The position numbers and the translations under genes are program-made. A model generated the notes under the pieces. It did no database searches. It saw only the letters and a list, made by a program, of their open reading frames with translations, and was not told the origin of the DNA. This document shows positions 21,283 through 32,400 of a stretch of 64,000 nucleotides of DNA, piece by piece. The stretch's first letter is position 1. Each line of letters starts with the position of its first letter. Origin of the DNA: Chrysogorgia sp. JL179-B06 (taxonomy: Eukaryota > Cnidaria > Anthozoa > Scleralcyonacea > Chrysogorgiidae); NCBI GenBank assembly GCA_035772405.1, contig JAYKKM010000192.1:383501-447500 (forward strand), written 5' to 3'.

Positions 21283-24200
21283 TTATCTCAGAAGCTGACC
21301 ATCAACCATAATCTTCGCTTTCTCTACACTTTGCTGTATCTGTCTATAGTACAAATGCGAGCAGTAACAGCATGTCTGTTCATCCTCGCCCTTTTCAAAC
21401 CCACAAAAACACGACTCTTTATTTATTACTCTTGCAGGTATATATACCTGATTGTGGCTATGCTTATTTCTCACATCATATCCATTTGTCCTCAGCCAAA
21501 TTAAATGCACAAATTCATGGCGAAAGATCTGCAGCCATCTTCTCACAAAATTTGTGTTTTGGCTGTACCGCCGAATAGCCATGTGTTTAGCCTCCCTTCC
21601 CTCCATCGAAACAACATTTAGACCAAGTCCATATCTTTCAAAAACCTCAAATGCACTGGCAGGTACAACATGCCCAATAGTCCAGGTGGTTGGAGTTACA
21701 GTGTTAAACAAACACTGAGCACGGAAAAAGTTTGAACAATGTTGTTTCAGTTTGGCAAGATCTTGCTCACTAACATGAACAACTCGCGAAAATATGGAAA
21801 CACACTGTCTCAATTGCAAGCAAAGGTAAGCAAACAAATGAAGACGAAACATTTCTTTGTCTGAATCATGTGGTCGTTTAATTGCATCAATCAGAAACAT
21901 GTAGTTTTGCAAGAAGCATCGAGAATCCTTTCCCGTAAACCGATAACGAAAGGGTGATGTTTCCCTACTTTCGTTAAACCATCTTTTCACCTTATTCGCC
22001 AGACGAGTAAGCTTAGCCTTATCCTTAAGATTGGTAAAAAGTTTTCGAAAAGCAGTATTATGCGGAACAAACTCAATGTTTGTAACAGATGTAGACATGC
22101 CAGATTTCCCAATGCTTTCCATGAGAATCATAGCAAAGAGCTGCTGACAAGCGTTATTTTTGGGATGCAGTGGTTCAATGTGAACTGTGTCGATAAATTT
22201 CCCAATTAAAGGATCGAATTCCTGACGACTAATTTTGGAAGAGATGAATTCAGTAATTTTCTTCCGTTTAGTCTTATCAGACACATTCTGTTTATTCACC
22301 TTATCCTTCAACTGCTGGACTTGTTTGGAAATCTTAACCCGATGCGAATAAACCCAAGGTTTCCACTTATCATTTGGACTTGATCCAAATGTCCCACGGG
22401 CATCATCACAGTTGTCAATACTAACATTTCCAAAAGTGGAAAAAAACTTAGCACTAACTGACAATTCACCAGCTAAAAATGCCAGCATTTTCAAATCATT
22501 TGGAAATTCAGAAAATCTAAATTTAACTTCTCTTTCCATCACATGATAAACCTTGTTTTCAACCACTACCATTTCCTGCAATAGATGCCTCACATATCGC
22601 TGTACAACAATTCCACTTTCAGAACAATTTCCCCCAAAGATAAGGAAGTTCTCATTGCTACTCAATATATGTTTCCCTCGATTAAGGAAACTGACAAGAC
22701 ATGAAAAGGCAGTGTCGTCTTTCCCAAAAGGGGCGCCATCGCCACCCAGAGCTACTTGAAAAGTATTTGGGTGATTAAACCAGAGAAGAGCTTCACCTTC
22801 ATTTTCCAAAGTTAAATAAAATGAGGCAAGCAACAGTAGAAGTTCTTCTAAGTACCTAAAACAACCATCACATTTTTCATCATCATCCAAGTCCTTACAA
22901 AAAAAATCCTCAACACTTTCTACCTTCCCAAGGTCAATTGAATTTACAAATGGCATCAATTTATTGTAAGGCAACAACCTAGGAACATTACATTCCATTA
23001 TTTTCAGTCTTTTACGCTTTCTACCTTTCTTAGTCGCCTTTTTAGTTGAAAGTGTCTGGTAAACAGCCCTATACTTCGCTTTCCCCATTGCTCCTTTTGT
23101 AAAGTATGTTGCAACACTACGCTTGATGCTATCCATCGAATTTCCAAAACCAGCAACATTATTGTTAAAAATCTTCGAGAACACCTGTTTGGTGAGTTTT
23201 TCTTTACTTGCAATGACAGTGGTTAGGTCTTTGCAAGAAAACTTGGTTGACATTGTATCAACTAATCCAACCAAAGCTGGGTAACTATTTTCAGTGGTGG
23301 ACCCGTGGATTTTCCCACATATCGCCAATGTTTCTGAGCGCCTTTTCGTGGCTGTTCTTTCAGAAATCTGTGTTTTACCATCATGATCAGATGTTGGTTT
23401 TAGCTGGCGGTTTTGAACTGCTGCTGGATGCTGCAAAGTTGATTCGAGCAGAGCCACCCTATTTTCATCTTGTGCTACCTGAAAACAAAACAACATTTGT
23501 GTTATCAATATTAATATAATCAGTATTATACGGATTATATTAATATTGATAACACAAATGTTGTTTTGTTTTCAGGTATTATATATTATAATATATTTTA
23601 TTATAATAATATAAGCTTATATGCCTAGGCATGACATGTTTTTTTTGTTTAAATTAGGTCTGTCATAATTTATCAATAAAATTAATAGTCCATGATAATT
23701 AATCAATAGCAATTGATCGATTGATAGTGGAAATCGATGAACAATCAATGGACTACATTTTTGACTTTCATTAATTGGTTATCGATTATCAATCAATTAA
23801 ATATTTTTTGCTTTAACAACTTGTGACTATAATGTCTAAGGGGTCAACTCCGAATGGTTACCAGAATCGCATTCTTGATAAAATTCTTGATCAGTTGCAC
23901 CTACTCCTACTGTACAGTACCAACCGGTAGTAGCAAAGGAAAGAGGAGCATTTGTGTTCCCTCTGCAACTTCGGCTGATCTACTTACTTTAATATATTCA
24001 AGTGATTTGCTCAGCTGAAAAGGTAATGTAATTAACTGTCATCGATTAGCAATGCAAAACACATTTGCTTTTTGTGACTAACAATTACCATTAATTGGCA
24101 GGTGACAATCAATGACAGTTAATGTATATCGATTAAATTTCTGATCAACGATCGATTTTCAGTGATCAGTTAGACTGACCAGGACTAAAGTCATGATAAT

Positions 24201-24377
24201 TTAAATCTTTACCTTATCCGAAAGTCTTCTCACTTTCAATCGTTGAGCTTCTGCAGCCTGCTTTGCTGCCACAACTGCTGTATGTGCAATAGAAGCCTGC
24301 TCACGTTGTTCTTTCATTTCTTTCATCAACTTGCCAACATTGAACCGAGCATAATCTTTTTTCTTCCTCAAAGGCAT
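21283..24377 (-). CDS. Uncharacterised 786-residue transposase-like protein, two exons
   Basis: Exon 1 is 24213-24377 (55 codons, MPLRKKKDYARFNVGKLMKE, very basic and helical). Exon 2 is 23478-21283 (731 codons, starting VAQDENRVALLES). The splice is phase 0, AAG/GTAAAG to TTTTCAG/GTAGC. Both exons are open throughout, so it may be functional. Candidate acidic triad: Asp302 in ALGGDGAPFG, Asp383 in FPNDLKMLAFLAGELS, Glu490 in VHIEPLHPKNNA. The spacing is wide, as in RAG/Transib/CACTA-like or Kolobok-like DDE proteins, but I recognise no family. A KKGRKRKRLK stretch at about residue 205 could be a nuclear signal. Near the C-terminus come SMEGREAKHMAI, an RW..IFRHEF block, and a Cys cluster (CFCGF...CCYC) that could bind zinc. 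The acceptor of exon 2 lies in a 97 bp palindrome. No cellular role is claimed. Confidence 0.7.
23479..23575. repeat. Perfect palindrome with 43 bp arms spanning the splice acceptor
   Basis: 23479-23521 is the exact reverse complement of 23533-23575, around an 11-base loop. The left arm contains, on the minus strand, the polypyrimidine tract and CAG of the exon 2 acceptor. The right arm therefore carries the same acceptor signal facing the other way. Confidence 0.95.
23580..24205. other. Intron of the TTAA-element gene
   Basis: AT-rich. Contains short inverted words around ATCAAT/ATTGAT (23675-23800 and 24040-24170) but no coding sequence. Confidence 0.5.
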
Positions 24378-25438
24378 CTAGTCGAATTTAAAGAAAACAT
24401 TTAACTATAAATGGCCTTAATGACTGACCCAATCTCAAAAAGAATGGGTTCATTACAGCAAACTACATATAATTCGATCAACTTTATTGTAATATCTCCA
24501 AATCAATTGCAATGCAGCCATTGGTGTTATTTCTTATATATTATTCATAAAATCATAATTTCACAACAAATCAAACACCCAAAACACACCGTTGTTATCT
24601 AAAATTATGCCACATCTTACCTTGAGTTAATAAACACGATCAGAATATTCAAACTAATTCCACAACCACATCATCAGATCATGTACGATTAATCGCACAT
24701 CACAAGCAATAAACATCGTATGGCCTATTAACCGAGAAGACGAGCTGAGTTAAAATGCAAATAAGAACTAAATGCTGATCGAAAATCAAAAACAAAAAAC
24801 ATAGGATTCTTACTTACATGTCTTGCTTCCTGAATCACACAAGTTCATGTATATGCTATGTGCACATAAAAAGTTATTTGAAGCCAAATTTCGTCTAGAA
24901 ATGAGCACTATTCACAGTATGCAATTATTTAAGGATGTCCTCTCGCAACGACGCGAATTTAGTCAGTCACAAACGTTCAAAATATAACTTATTTACCATC
25001 GATCGAAAGCCCAAACGTTGCTCTTTCGTTCTGTACAAATATTATGTTTACAAACTGGCGAAGGATTCTGGGATTGCCACGTAAAACGGCATATATTTGC
25101 ATAAAAAAAGACTAGCACCGAGACCCCCTGCGACGTAATAAGAAGCGCCATTTTTGCGTACGATTTAATTGCCGGATTGGAGGGCCCGTATGACCACCGT
25201 GTTTAATCGAAAATAGATCGAAGCATTCAAGTGACGTCACATTCGAGATACCGCTAAATAGAAGCACCCACTGAAAATGCAAAGATGGCGCCGTTCTACG
25301 TTGTAATTTTCTATTTACCGTCATATCTCGCAAAATGAAATAAACGAAAAAGAGTTGTCTCAAAATACTTCGCGATGACACTGCTTGTGGTGACATCTTT
25401 GATATAAACATAACTTGTTTTGCAGTGACAGTTCCCCT

Positions 25439-25442
25439 TTAA
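25439..25442. repeat. Right TTAA target duplication
   Basis: TTAA directly after TTCCCCT; see 20148-20151. Confidence 0.6.
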
Positions 25443-25659
25443 ATACTTGTCATCAGTGTCATCCACATTATCAATATAGACCATAGATTATGAAAATATT
25501 ACATCAGTGTCATAATAAAGATATGGCAGAAATTGCAAATGTAGTTGTATAAATGTTTATATAAGTTACTTTTGCATGTTGAACCTTTCCCTGAGCTAGA
25601 GTCTCCTCCTCTGTAATATTACGCACACTAAAAACCTAGTTTTAAGCTCACACAATCTT

Positions 25660-26110
25660 CTCATATTCTTCTCCAATTAGTTAGTTTTATTAGCAGCAAG
25701 TCGATGGAAATGTTGATCAATGTCTGCATCTGGTCATCGTTGGCACTTACAAACGCCGTTAAACGTTCAGCATTTTGTACAGGATGGTACAAAAGGAATA
25801 ACTCTCCAACACCCGTATTTAGCCCTGCCTGTTCTAAGAATGTGGAAAAAATGCATACAGGTATAGTATATTCAGTACTACAGGTACATACATGTATGTA
25901 ATGGTAGTGTTTTGTGATAACATACATTGCAACACATGCCTAGGGCTAAATTAGAAAATATTTAAACTCTATATCTTATCTTTTTCCAACTGTTGAACAT
26001 ATTGTTTCCACAACATGATGGGGCCATCTACCTGTACATCTGACTGCGATAAATTAAGCTTCAATGAAAACGTCGCGAGGTCTTCTTTGGTATCAAACTT
26101 TTTTGTCATT
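25660..26110 (-). other. Possible exon remnants
   Basis: Minus-strand readings MTKKFDTKEDLATFSLKLNL (26105 downward, after a TTTAG) and QAGLNTGVGELFLLYHPVQN (25830 downward, after TTCTTAG) are protein-like and each follows an acceptor-like signal. The phases do not join, and I do not recognise them. Confidence 0.3.
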
Positions 26111-26749
26111 CTAAATAAAAATATAAAAGGAATAAAAATGTAGGTTGCAGCATATAAGCAAGAGCAAATAACAATAGCTAACAGAAAACCAATAGCCATG
26201 ATCAAGAACAAGATGCAAGTAACTGGCATGACAAGAATAAAAAGAACAATTTTTAAATTGCAAAATGAAATTTGCAGGAATATGTACAAGTGATCAACTC
26301 GACAACATATGTATATATCATGCATATGATCCTTTTTGTGAATCCTTTTGAAAAGAAATGGATACAATTAACACACATATAATTAACCTTTTTTAGACAA
26401 ATAACTAATGACTTTGAAAGATTGATTATTTTCCTTTTATTCCAACCGAAAATATATTGTGTGATACAATCTTCTCATCCTGCAAATGAAAATGGCAAAC
26501 TCAATTAATTTGTACTAATCATCCATGCAGACATGTGTACACATGCACAATATAAACATACACATAATATAAACAATGATTATACATATATACATATTTA
26601 TACAATAACGTGACTTCTGTGTGCATTGTCATTGGTTGTTGACTGATCTACTAAAGGACTCGTACAGATGACGCCACATATCAGCAGATTTCTTTTTCTT
26701 TTTTCATGCCCCAAAATCATTCAATAAACCATTTGAATTTTTATTGTAA

Positions 26750-26908
26750 AAACAAATAGATAACATTTTCCATGTGTGTGTACTGTAATAGATCACAGAA
26801 GACGTCACAGCATGTAAAGAACAACAGTCTGTCACTCGTGTCGTGTACTGTGACGTCATTCGTGATCTATTACAGTGTACACAGATGGAAAAATGTTATC
26901 TATTTGTT
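26750..26908. repeat. Foldback MITE, about 160 bp
   Basis: AACAAATAGATAACATTTT.CCAT and TGTACTGTAATAGATCAC at the left pair with GTGATCTATTACAGTGTACA and ATGG.AAAATGTTATCTATTTGTT at the right, with GACGTCA words in the centre. Confidence 0.8.
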
Positions 26909-27059
26909 AAATACACACACACATAAAGGTATCGGGCACTCTGTTATGGTACCTCCTGCAAACACTAAAACATTCAGTATATATACACACAGATATTTAA
27001 TCCCCTCGCAAGCGAGGTCGCGAAGAATCGATTTGGCAGGGATCGATTTCTCACGAAAA

Positions 27060-27089
27060 GTTTGTGTGTGTGTGTGTGTATATATATAC
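27060..27089. repeat. (TG)n/(TA)n microsatellite
   Basis: TGTGTGTGTGTGTGTGTG then TATATATATA. Confidence 0.9.
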
Positions 27090-27280
27090 CAGAGAAAAGA
27101 TTATTGTACCTCCGTTTCGATGTTTGAACATTAGAATTATCCAACGGAATTTAAGTTCATAACAATGTACGATTTCCCGTTCATCGTACGTTGTGCGGAC
27201 TTGGAATATTATTCAAGGAATAATATGCGTATGACGATAATCATTTTAATATTATTTGCCACTGTTCCCCTAGCGGAAAT

Positions 27281-27285
27281 TATAT

Positions 27286-27317
<32 letters not shown>

Positions 27318-27323
27318 TTATAT
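27281..27323. repeat. (TA)n microsatellite
   Basis: Alternating TA interrupted by AAA and ATT, about 43 bases. Confidence 0.9.
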
Positions 27324-29447
27324 CACGATTGGTTCGGTTTCGTTTGTTCTCCAACGGGATATAAATCGCATATTGACTCCCTGCGAGGTCAATAACTGTA
27401 TTAAAAGTAGGTGGGGCTTTTGATTAATCCCAGGGGAAGACTGGGGGTGAATGATGATTGGCTAAGATAGAGGGCCAATATATATTATCCCGCTAGCTAA
27501 GCGCTCAACGAAATCTAGTCTTTTGACAATTAATGACAAGATGACAACATCTACGGTATCCTTTTATCGACACAAGATACAGCATATCGAGAACACCTGA
27601 CAACTGATGAAAACACCATAAACTAGCTTCATTAAACGCTGCAGTAATTGCCTTGAATCTCGCCACTAATTTAAAAAGTCCATGAACACTGAATAAACTT
27701 AACAATTATTCAACATCGCTATAAGGCTAAATATAGTGAGACTACTGACTACATGATGAACTATCCATAATTACAAACATTTCTAACCTGAAGTGATGAT
27801 AAAGCCGTTGGTGTCAGTCTATTCGAACGGAACTCGGTTAGGAATAAAATACATCTACAGTATAGAACACAACCATTCTGCTTTCGCCGTCTCTTCAAAT
27901 TCGTTAACAAAAACACTCAATCTTGGCACGTAAAGTGTTAAATGCTTCGAATCACTCGTGAAGTTTGCTTCTCTGTTTGGACTTTACAGCTTCGAATTGA
28001 CATGGGCTTGGCAATAAGATGTCGAATGAAAATTTGAATATTACCATCACAAAATTACATATGCAAGTTGAAAACGTAATTGTCAACAAAGAAATAATTC
28101 CTTAAGGACCAAGACCATTTACACGGAACAAATGTTAAAAAGCATTAATACATTGTTTATTCGTTTCCGCCCTTAAAAATGCCCTAATTAATTCAAAGTA
28201 GCATGCAAAGTAACTGCACGTAATTTCCATGTAAGCGAAAACATGAAGAAGGCTGGCAATATAAAAACTCTACTTCTTGGTCTTACAGATCAGAAATGAC
28301 GCTTTTTAAGAAAAATAAAAGCTTAAACCTCACCAATCATGATATAAGTCGGTTATACACCTCGACCTCGGGGTATATGTTGTTTATATCCCTCGGCCCA
28401 TACCGTTCGTTGACGGGACTCAACCCAAAACTACCACTGTTTAACATTGTTTGCAACAATTTTCATATACGTCACATTTATTAAAAAATTAATTATGCAA
28501 AATTCAAAATATCTATCTTGCTATGTTATTTAAGATTTTGAAGTTTTCAAGAGATTTTATCAAGATTTTAATAGACTTCAGACTTCAGACTTAGGGTTTT
28601 AGAGTTTCAGGATTTGGATGATACTCAAAAGAATAGAGTTTGGTTGGTGTGATATTGAAATATTTTGTCAGTTAAAAAATGACTTCGCCAACACACTTCA
28701 GACTTCAGACTTACCTACCCAATCTCACTTTTCTGAAGCTGGCTAGCATCTTCAGGCACTTATTCAGTCATAAAAGCTATTGAACTTAAAGGACGTTGCT
28801 GCAACCCCTTGGCGAACATGCCTTTTTGATGCTTATAATTTATTTTTTTACAATAAGACTTCAGGTAAAATACCAGTGCTTGATAAACTCACCTAAATAG
28901 TTAAAATATTTTTTTCGGAAAATTAAAATTATATTTTTCCACTTTCAAAACACAAATCTAGATCAATTTCCCTTTATAACAAGTGTGCAACATTCCTTTA
29001 TATTAAAACATCATGACCGGTGCAAAATGTTACTAAAAATAGCATCTGCACTGCTCTGGCTCTGACAGCGGAAGTGAAGCATGTTACTAAGGTCTCCAAC
29101 TTTCGGAGAGCTTAGCAACGGGCTGTTCGTACCCTGACTGATGCTACGCAAGAATGAAATATGAGGTTCCACGAATACTTCGAGTAATCGCGTTATTTTA
29201 AATTAAAATAGCAAGTTCGGATCGAATTCGTGGAGTAATCAAATAATTTTGAATTAAAAATTTGAAAATCAAGTTGTACGATAAGGAAAGCATAATTTTT
29301 TAAATCAATGACAGAGCATTAGTTTAGCATAAATTAGCATTTTTAATTAGGAAAATCTGGACCGCGATGCTTTTTTTTGCTGATCAGCGGCTAACAGGCA
29401 AACATAACATTGAAAATTCAAAAAAATTGAAAGATTCAAAAATTGAA
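27324..29447. other. No gene seen; upstream region of the PWWP gene
   Basis: AT-rich. A doubled word CAGACTTCAGACTTA occurs near 28577 and again near 28697. No coding sequence is supported. The promoter of the PWWP gene should lie towards the right end; no TATA or Inr element can be chosen with confidence. Confidence 0.35.
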
Positions 29448-32400
29448 ATGGCATTCGAATCAGGAGACGTCGCCTTGGCCAGGTACACTGGATTTGGGCA
29501 CTGGCCAGCCAAGGTAAGCCAGTTATCATATTTTCTTCTCACTCGATCGTTCGTACATCTCAGTGGTTAGAGCGTCTATAAACTAGTAATAGAAGGTTGC
29601 TACTATTTTACTTCGCTTTCCAGATGAGTTTGCAACGGCTAATAGTTTTGCCGTTACGTTTTGACGTTTGAAAATCAGGCTCTCAGACAGGCATACGCGA
29701 AAATATTTTCACAAAACTGCAAAGTGATCACCTTTTCAAACTACGATAAGGAATCGGTTGAGTTATTGGATGAGTTAAGATGGGGAAATCTTATCGATCG
29801 AAGATTTAAGCAATTATCAGTATTAATGCACAAAGTTCTTAATGCTGGTGCTCCAAACAACCTTGAAAATATGTTTGTAAATACAAATGATATCCATTCT
29901 CATAACCTGAGAAACTCATCCTGCAGCCTGTTTGTGCCAAGACCCAATAATGAAGCTGGTAAACGCATTTGAGTACTTGGGATCAGCACTCTGGAATGGC
30001 CTACCATCTAATATAACCGATCAAACCAATCTCATTGCTTTCAGAAACAAGCTAAATGAGAATTTTTAATCGATAAATTGTAGCATTGTAATTAACTTTT
30101 GACTTGGTTATTGAATTTCCGATTATTTTAGATTATTTTAGATAACAGTAGTTTCACTAGATTGAATTTTACATGCATATTTGGTAACAAGTTATATTTT
30201 ATATTGTATAGTTTACACTGCTCTCAGGAAGAGCATGTTAAATATGATGAGACACCGTGTTTAAATAAATTTTTTGATTGATTGATTGATTGATTGATTG
30301 AAAATTTCCTTAAAATTGTTATGTTAAAAAGTTGAAAGCCTCTTTTGTGGGTAAATATAGTAAACTATAGCCGTTCCAAACTAAACTGGAAAGCAGAGTA
30401 ATGTCCGACCCCTCCACTCAATATTTCATAATCAGTCGATTCCTACAGGTCAATATTTGATAATCAGCCAATTCCTACAGGTCTATATTTGATAATCACC
30501 CGATTCCTACAGGTCAATATTTGATAATGCTGTGTTCTTCAACATGAGACCACGCTTGTTTCAGTACACATAATTTATTTGAGCAAGACAACTTCACAAC
30601 AGCCTGTTAAACAACAAGAAGAGTTAGATCGGGCTTTTACGGCTATTTACACATATCTACTTATACAACATATTTACATGATGAGTCCCAAGTTAGAAGT
30701 CATTGTTTATGTTGACAGTTCATAACACCTCCCTTCCAGCCAGAAGATTACCGATTATTCACCAATTATTCAGATGATTCTAGTTAGGTTCTTTTCTTCA
30801 GGCGTTCAGATCTCGGTTTACCAACAATTTCCTCTGCTTCGGTTGCACTGGGCGGGCTAGTAACCTTGGGGGTGTTGCCAGGTTCTTCATCCTCGACTGA
30901 AGCATGTCTTGGGAAAACTGTGATGTTCACACTTCGTGTTCCAAACACTGCGGGTACCCACCTTGGGTCTTTGTCTCGCCTCCGTCCACAATAGAGTGCT
31001 GGACCGCTTTTGTACTGTTTTTTTGCACTGGAGCCCTTGAGCTTGGTGCACTGGCAGTAAAAACCTGCGAGTAAGAACCTGCGTTTTCCCAAGTTAGCCT
31101 AAACAGGTACTTAGCACAAATTGAACTGTATAAACAACATATATACAGTATTTATGTGAAATTACAACAATAACAATTATATTTGATTTTCAACATTGGC
31201 ATTTACATTGTATTAAATTGGAGTGATAAGGCACCTGTGTCTCCAAAAAAGGCTCCAAAATGTTGACCCTAGTACACATCTTTTTATAGATTTTAGAAAT
31301 TAAGAACCTGTTTCAAATTTTAGGCCAAACAGGTTCTTGTATACCTATAGAGGTGGTATAACTGGCAAATTTTAGCCTATTACAGCAGGTGACTAAGGTC
31401 GCATGAATGACTGTTATCTGTATGTGGTGGTGCGAGTGGAAATATATGATTTAGTATGGAATGGAAATGTGTGGAATGAATATGCAGATCGAACAGATTG
31501 TTGGACAGGTACTCAGATCCTGTAAGTTAAATTAATGTTTTGCCATGTGAATAATGTGTTTTAGTGAATAGTTGTGGTTGAGTGGGTGTTGGGTTTAAAG
31601 TGGTTGGTATGGTAGGTATGTGGTATAAAGTTTGAAGTCAGACACCCAAATTTCAAAAAATTTCCGGGGGATATGAGCGATGGTGAATTTCTGTGTAACG
31701 GACATTACATAGAGGCCGTAACGGACATTACACTTTTGTCTCAAACCTCTATAAAGGTAATATTATATAACTAAGTATACATGTATATAACACTGTACAG
31801 GGGGGAGGGGGATTTTTCCTGATAAAGTGTCAAAAACATATCTAAACCGTGAGTGGATGGTTTTGAGAGCAGTGTAACACCAGGTTTTGTCCGAGATTGT
31901 CTAAAAACCTACTAATTGTAGTTTAGTTCTAGAACACGAGTTCCAATGTTTAATATGTTTGAGGAATGAGCCAGCGGAATTATTCTAATTACCAATGATG
32001 TGTTTCGCGTGCGTGGTACTAATTATATGACGTCATGAGTTAAAACTCGTCTCGGATTACTTCACCACGATGGTTTTCAATGGAAGAATCAGCAGCGACT
32101 TTCGTTCTTATATATTGTATTTGGCAACCGAAACAAACGTCCCATTTGCTGAAATAGCGCGTAAATGCAACGTTTCCCGTCCCACTATCTACAGAATTAA
32201 GAAGCAGTTCGAGAATTGTTGCCACCATTTCTCACGAAAACGGGGCTGTCGCGTGTCAACAGTATGAACATTTAGACGGACCATATTTTAATGATTTTGT
32301 TCAACAAAATTTTAGAGATATGTTTACAAAGGCGGAGAAAGGAAGAAGTAAATTATGGGTCCAGGACGGTGATCCAAGTCAAAACTGTGCCTTTGTTAAG

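Larger units (their letters stand above)
20152..25438 (-). mobile_element. Candidate TTAA-targeting DNA transposon of unplaced family, 5,287 bp
   Basis: It starts AGGGGAA and ends TTCCCCT, with TTAA on both sides. The inverted match is short (7 bp perfect, then scattered), so the boundaries are a proposal, not proof. Inside is an apparently intact two-exon transposase-like gene on the minus strand (24377 to 21283), with an AATAAA signal (21158-21163, minus) about 120 bases past its stop. TTAA targets are known for piggyBac, Kolobok and Sola3 elements, but the protein shows none of their hallmark motifs that I know. Regions 20152-21150 and 24380-25438 look non-coding. Confidence 0.55.

Noticed and set aside
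25660..26367. Multi-exon minus-strand gene
   Set aside because: Acceptor-like signals precede both readings but the phases cannot be joined, and upstream the hydrophobic frame looks intronic.
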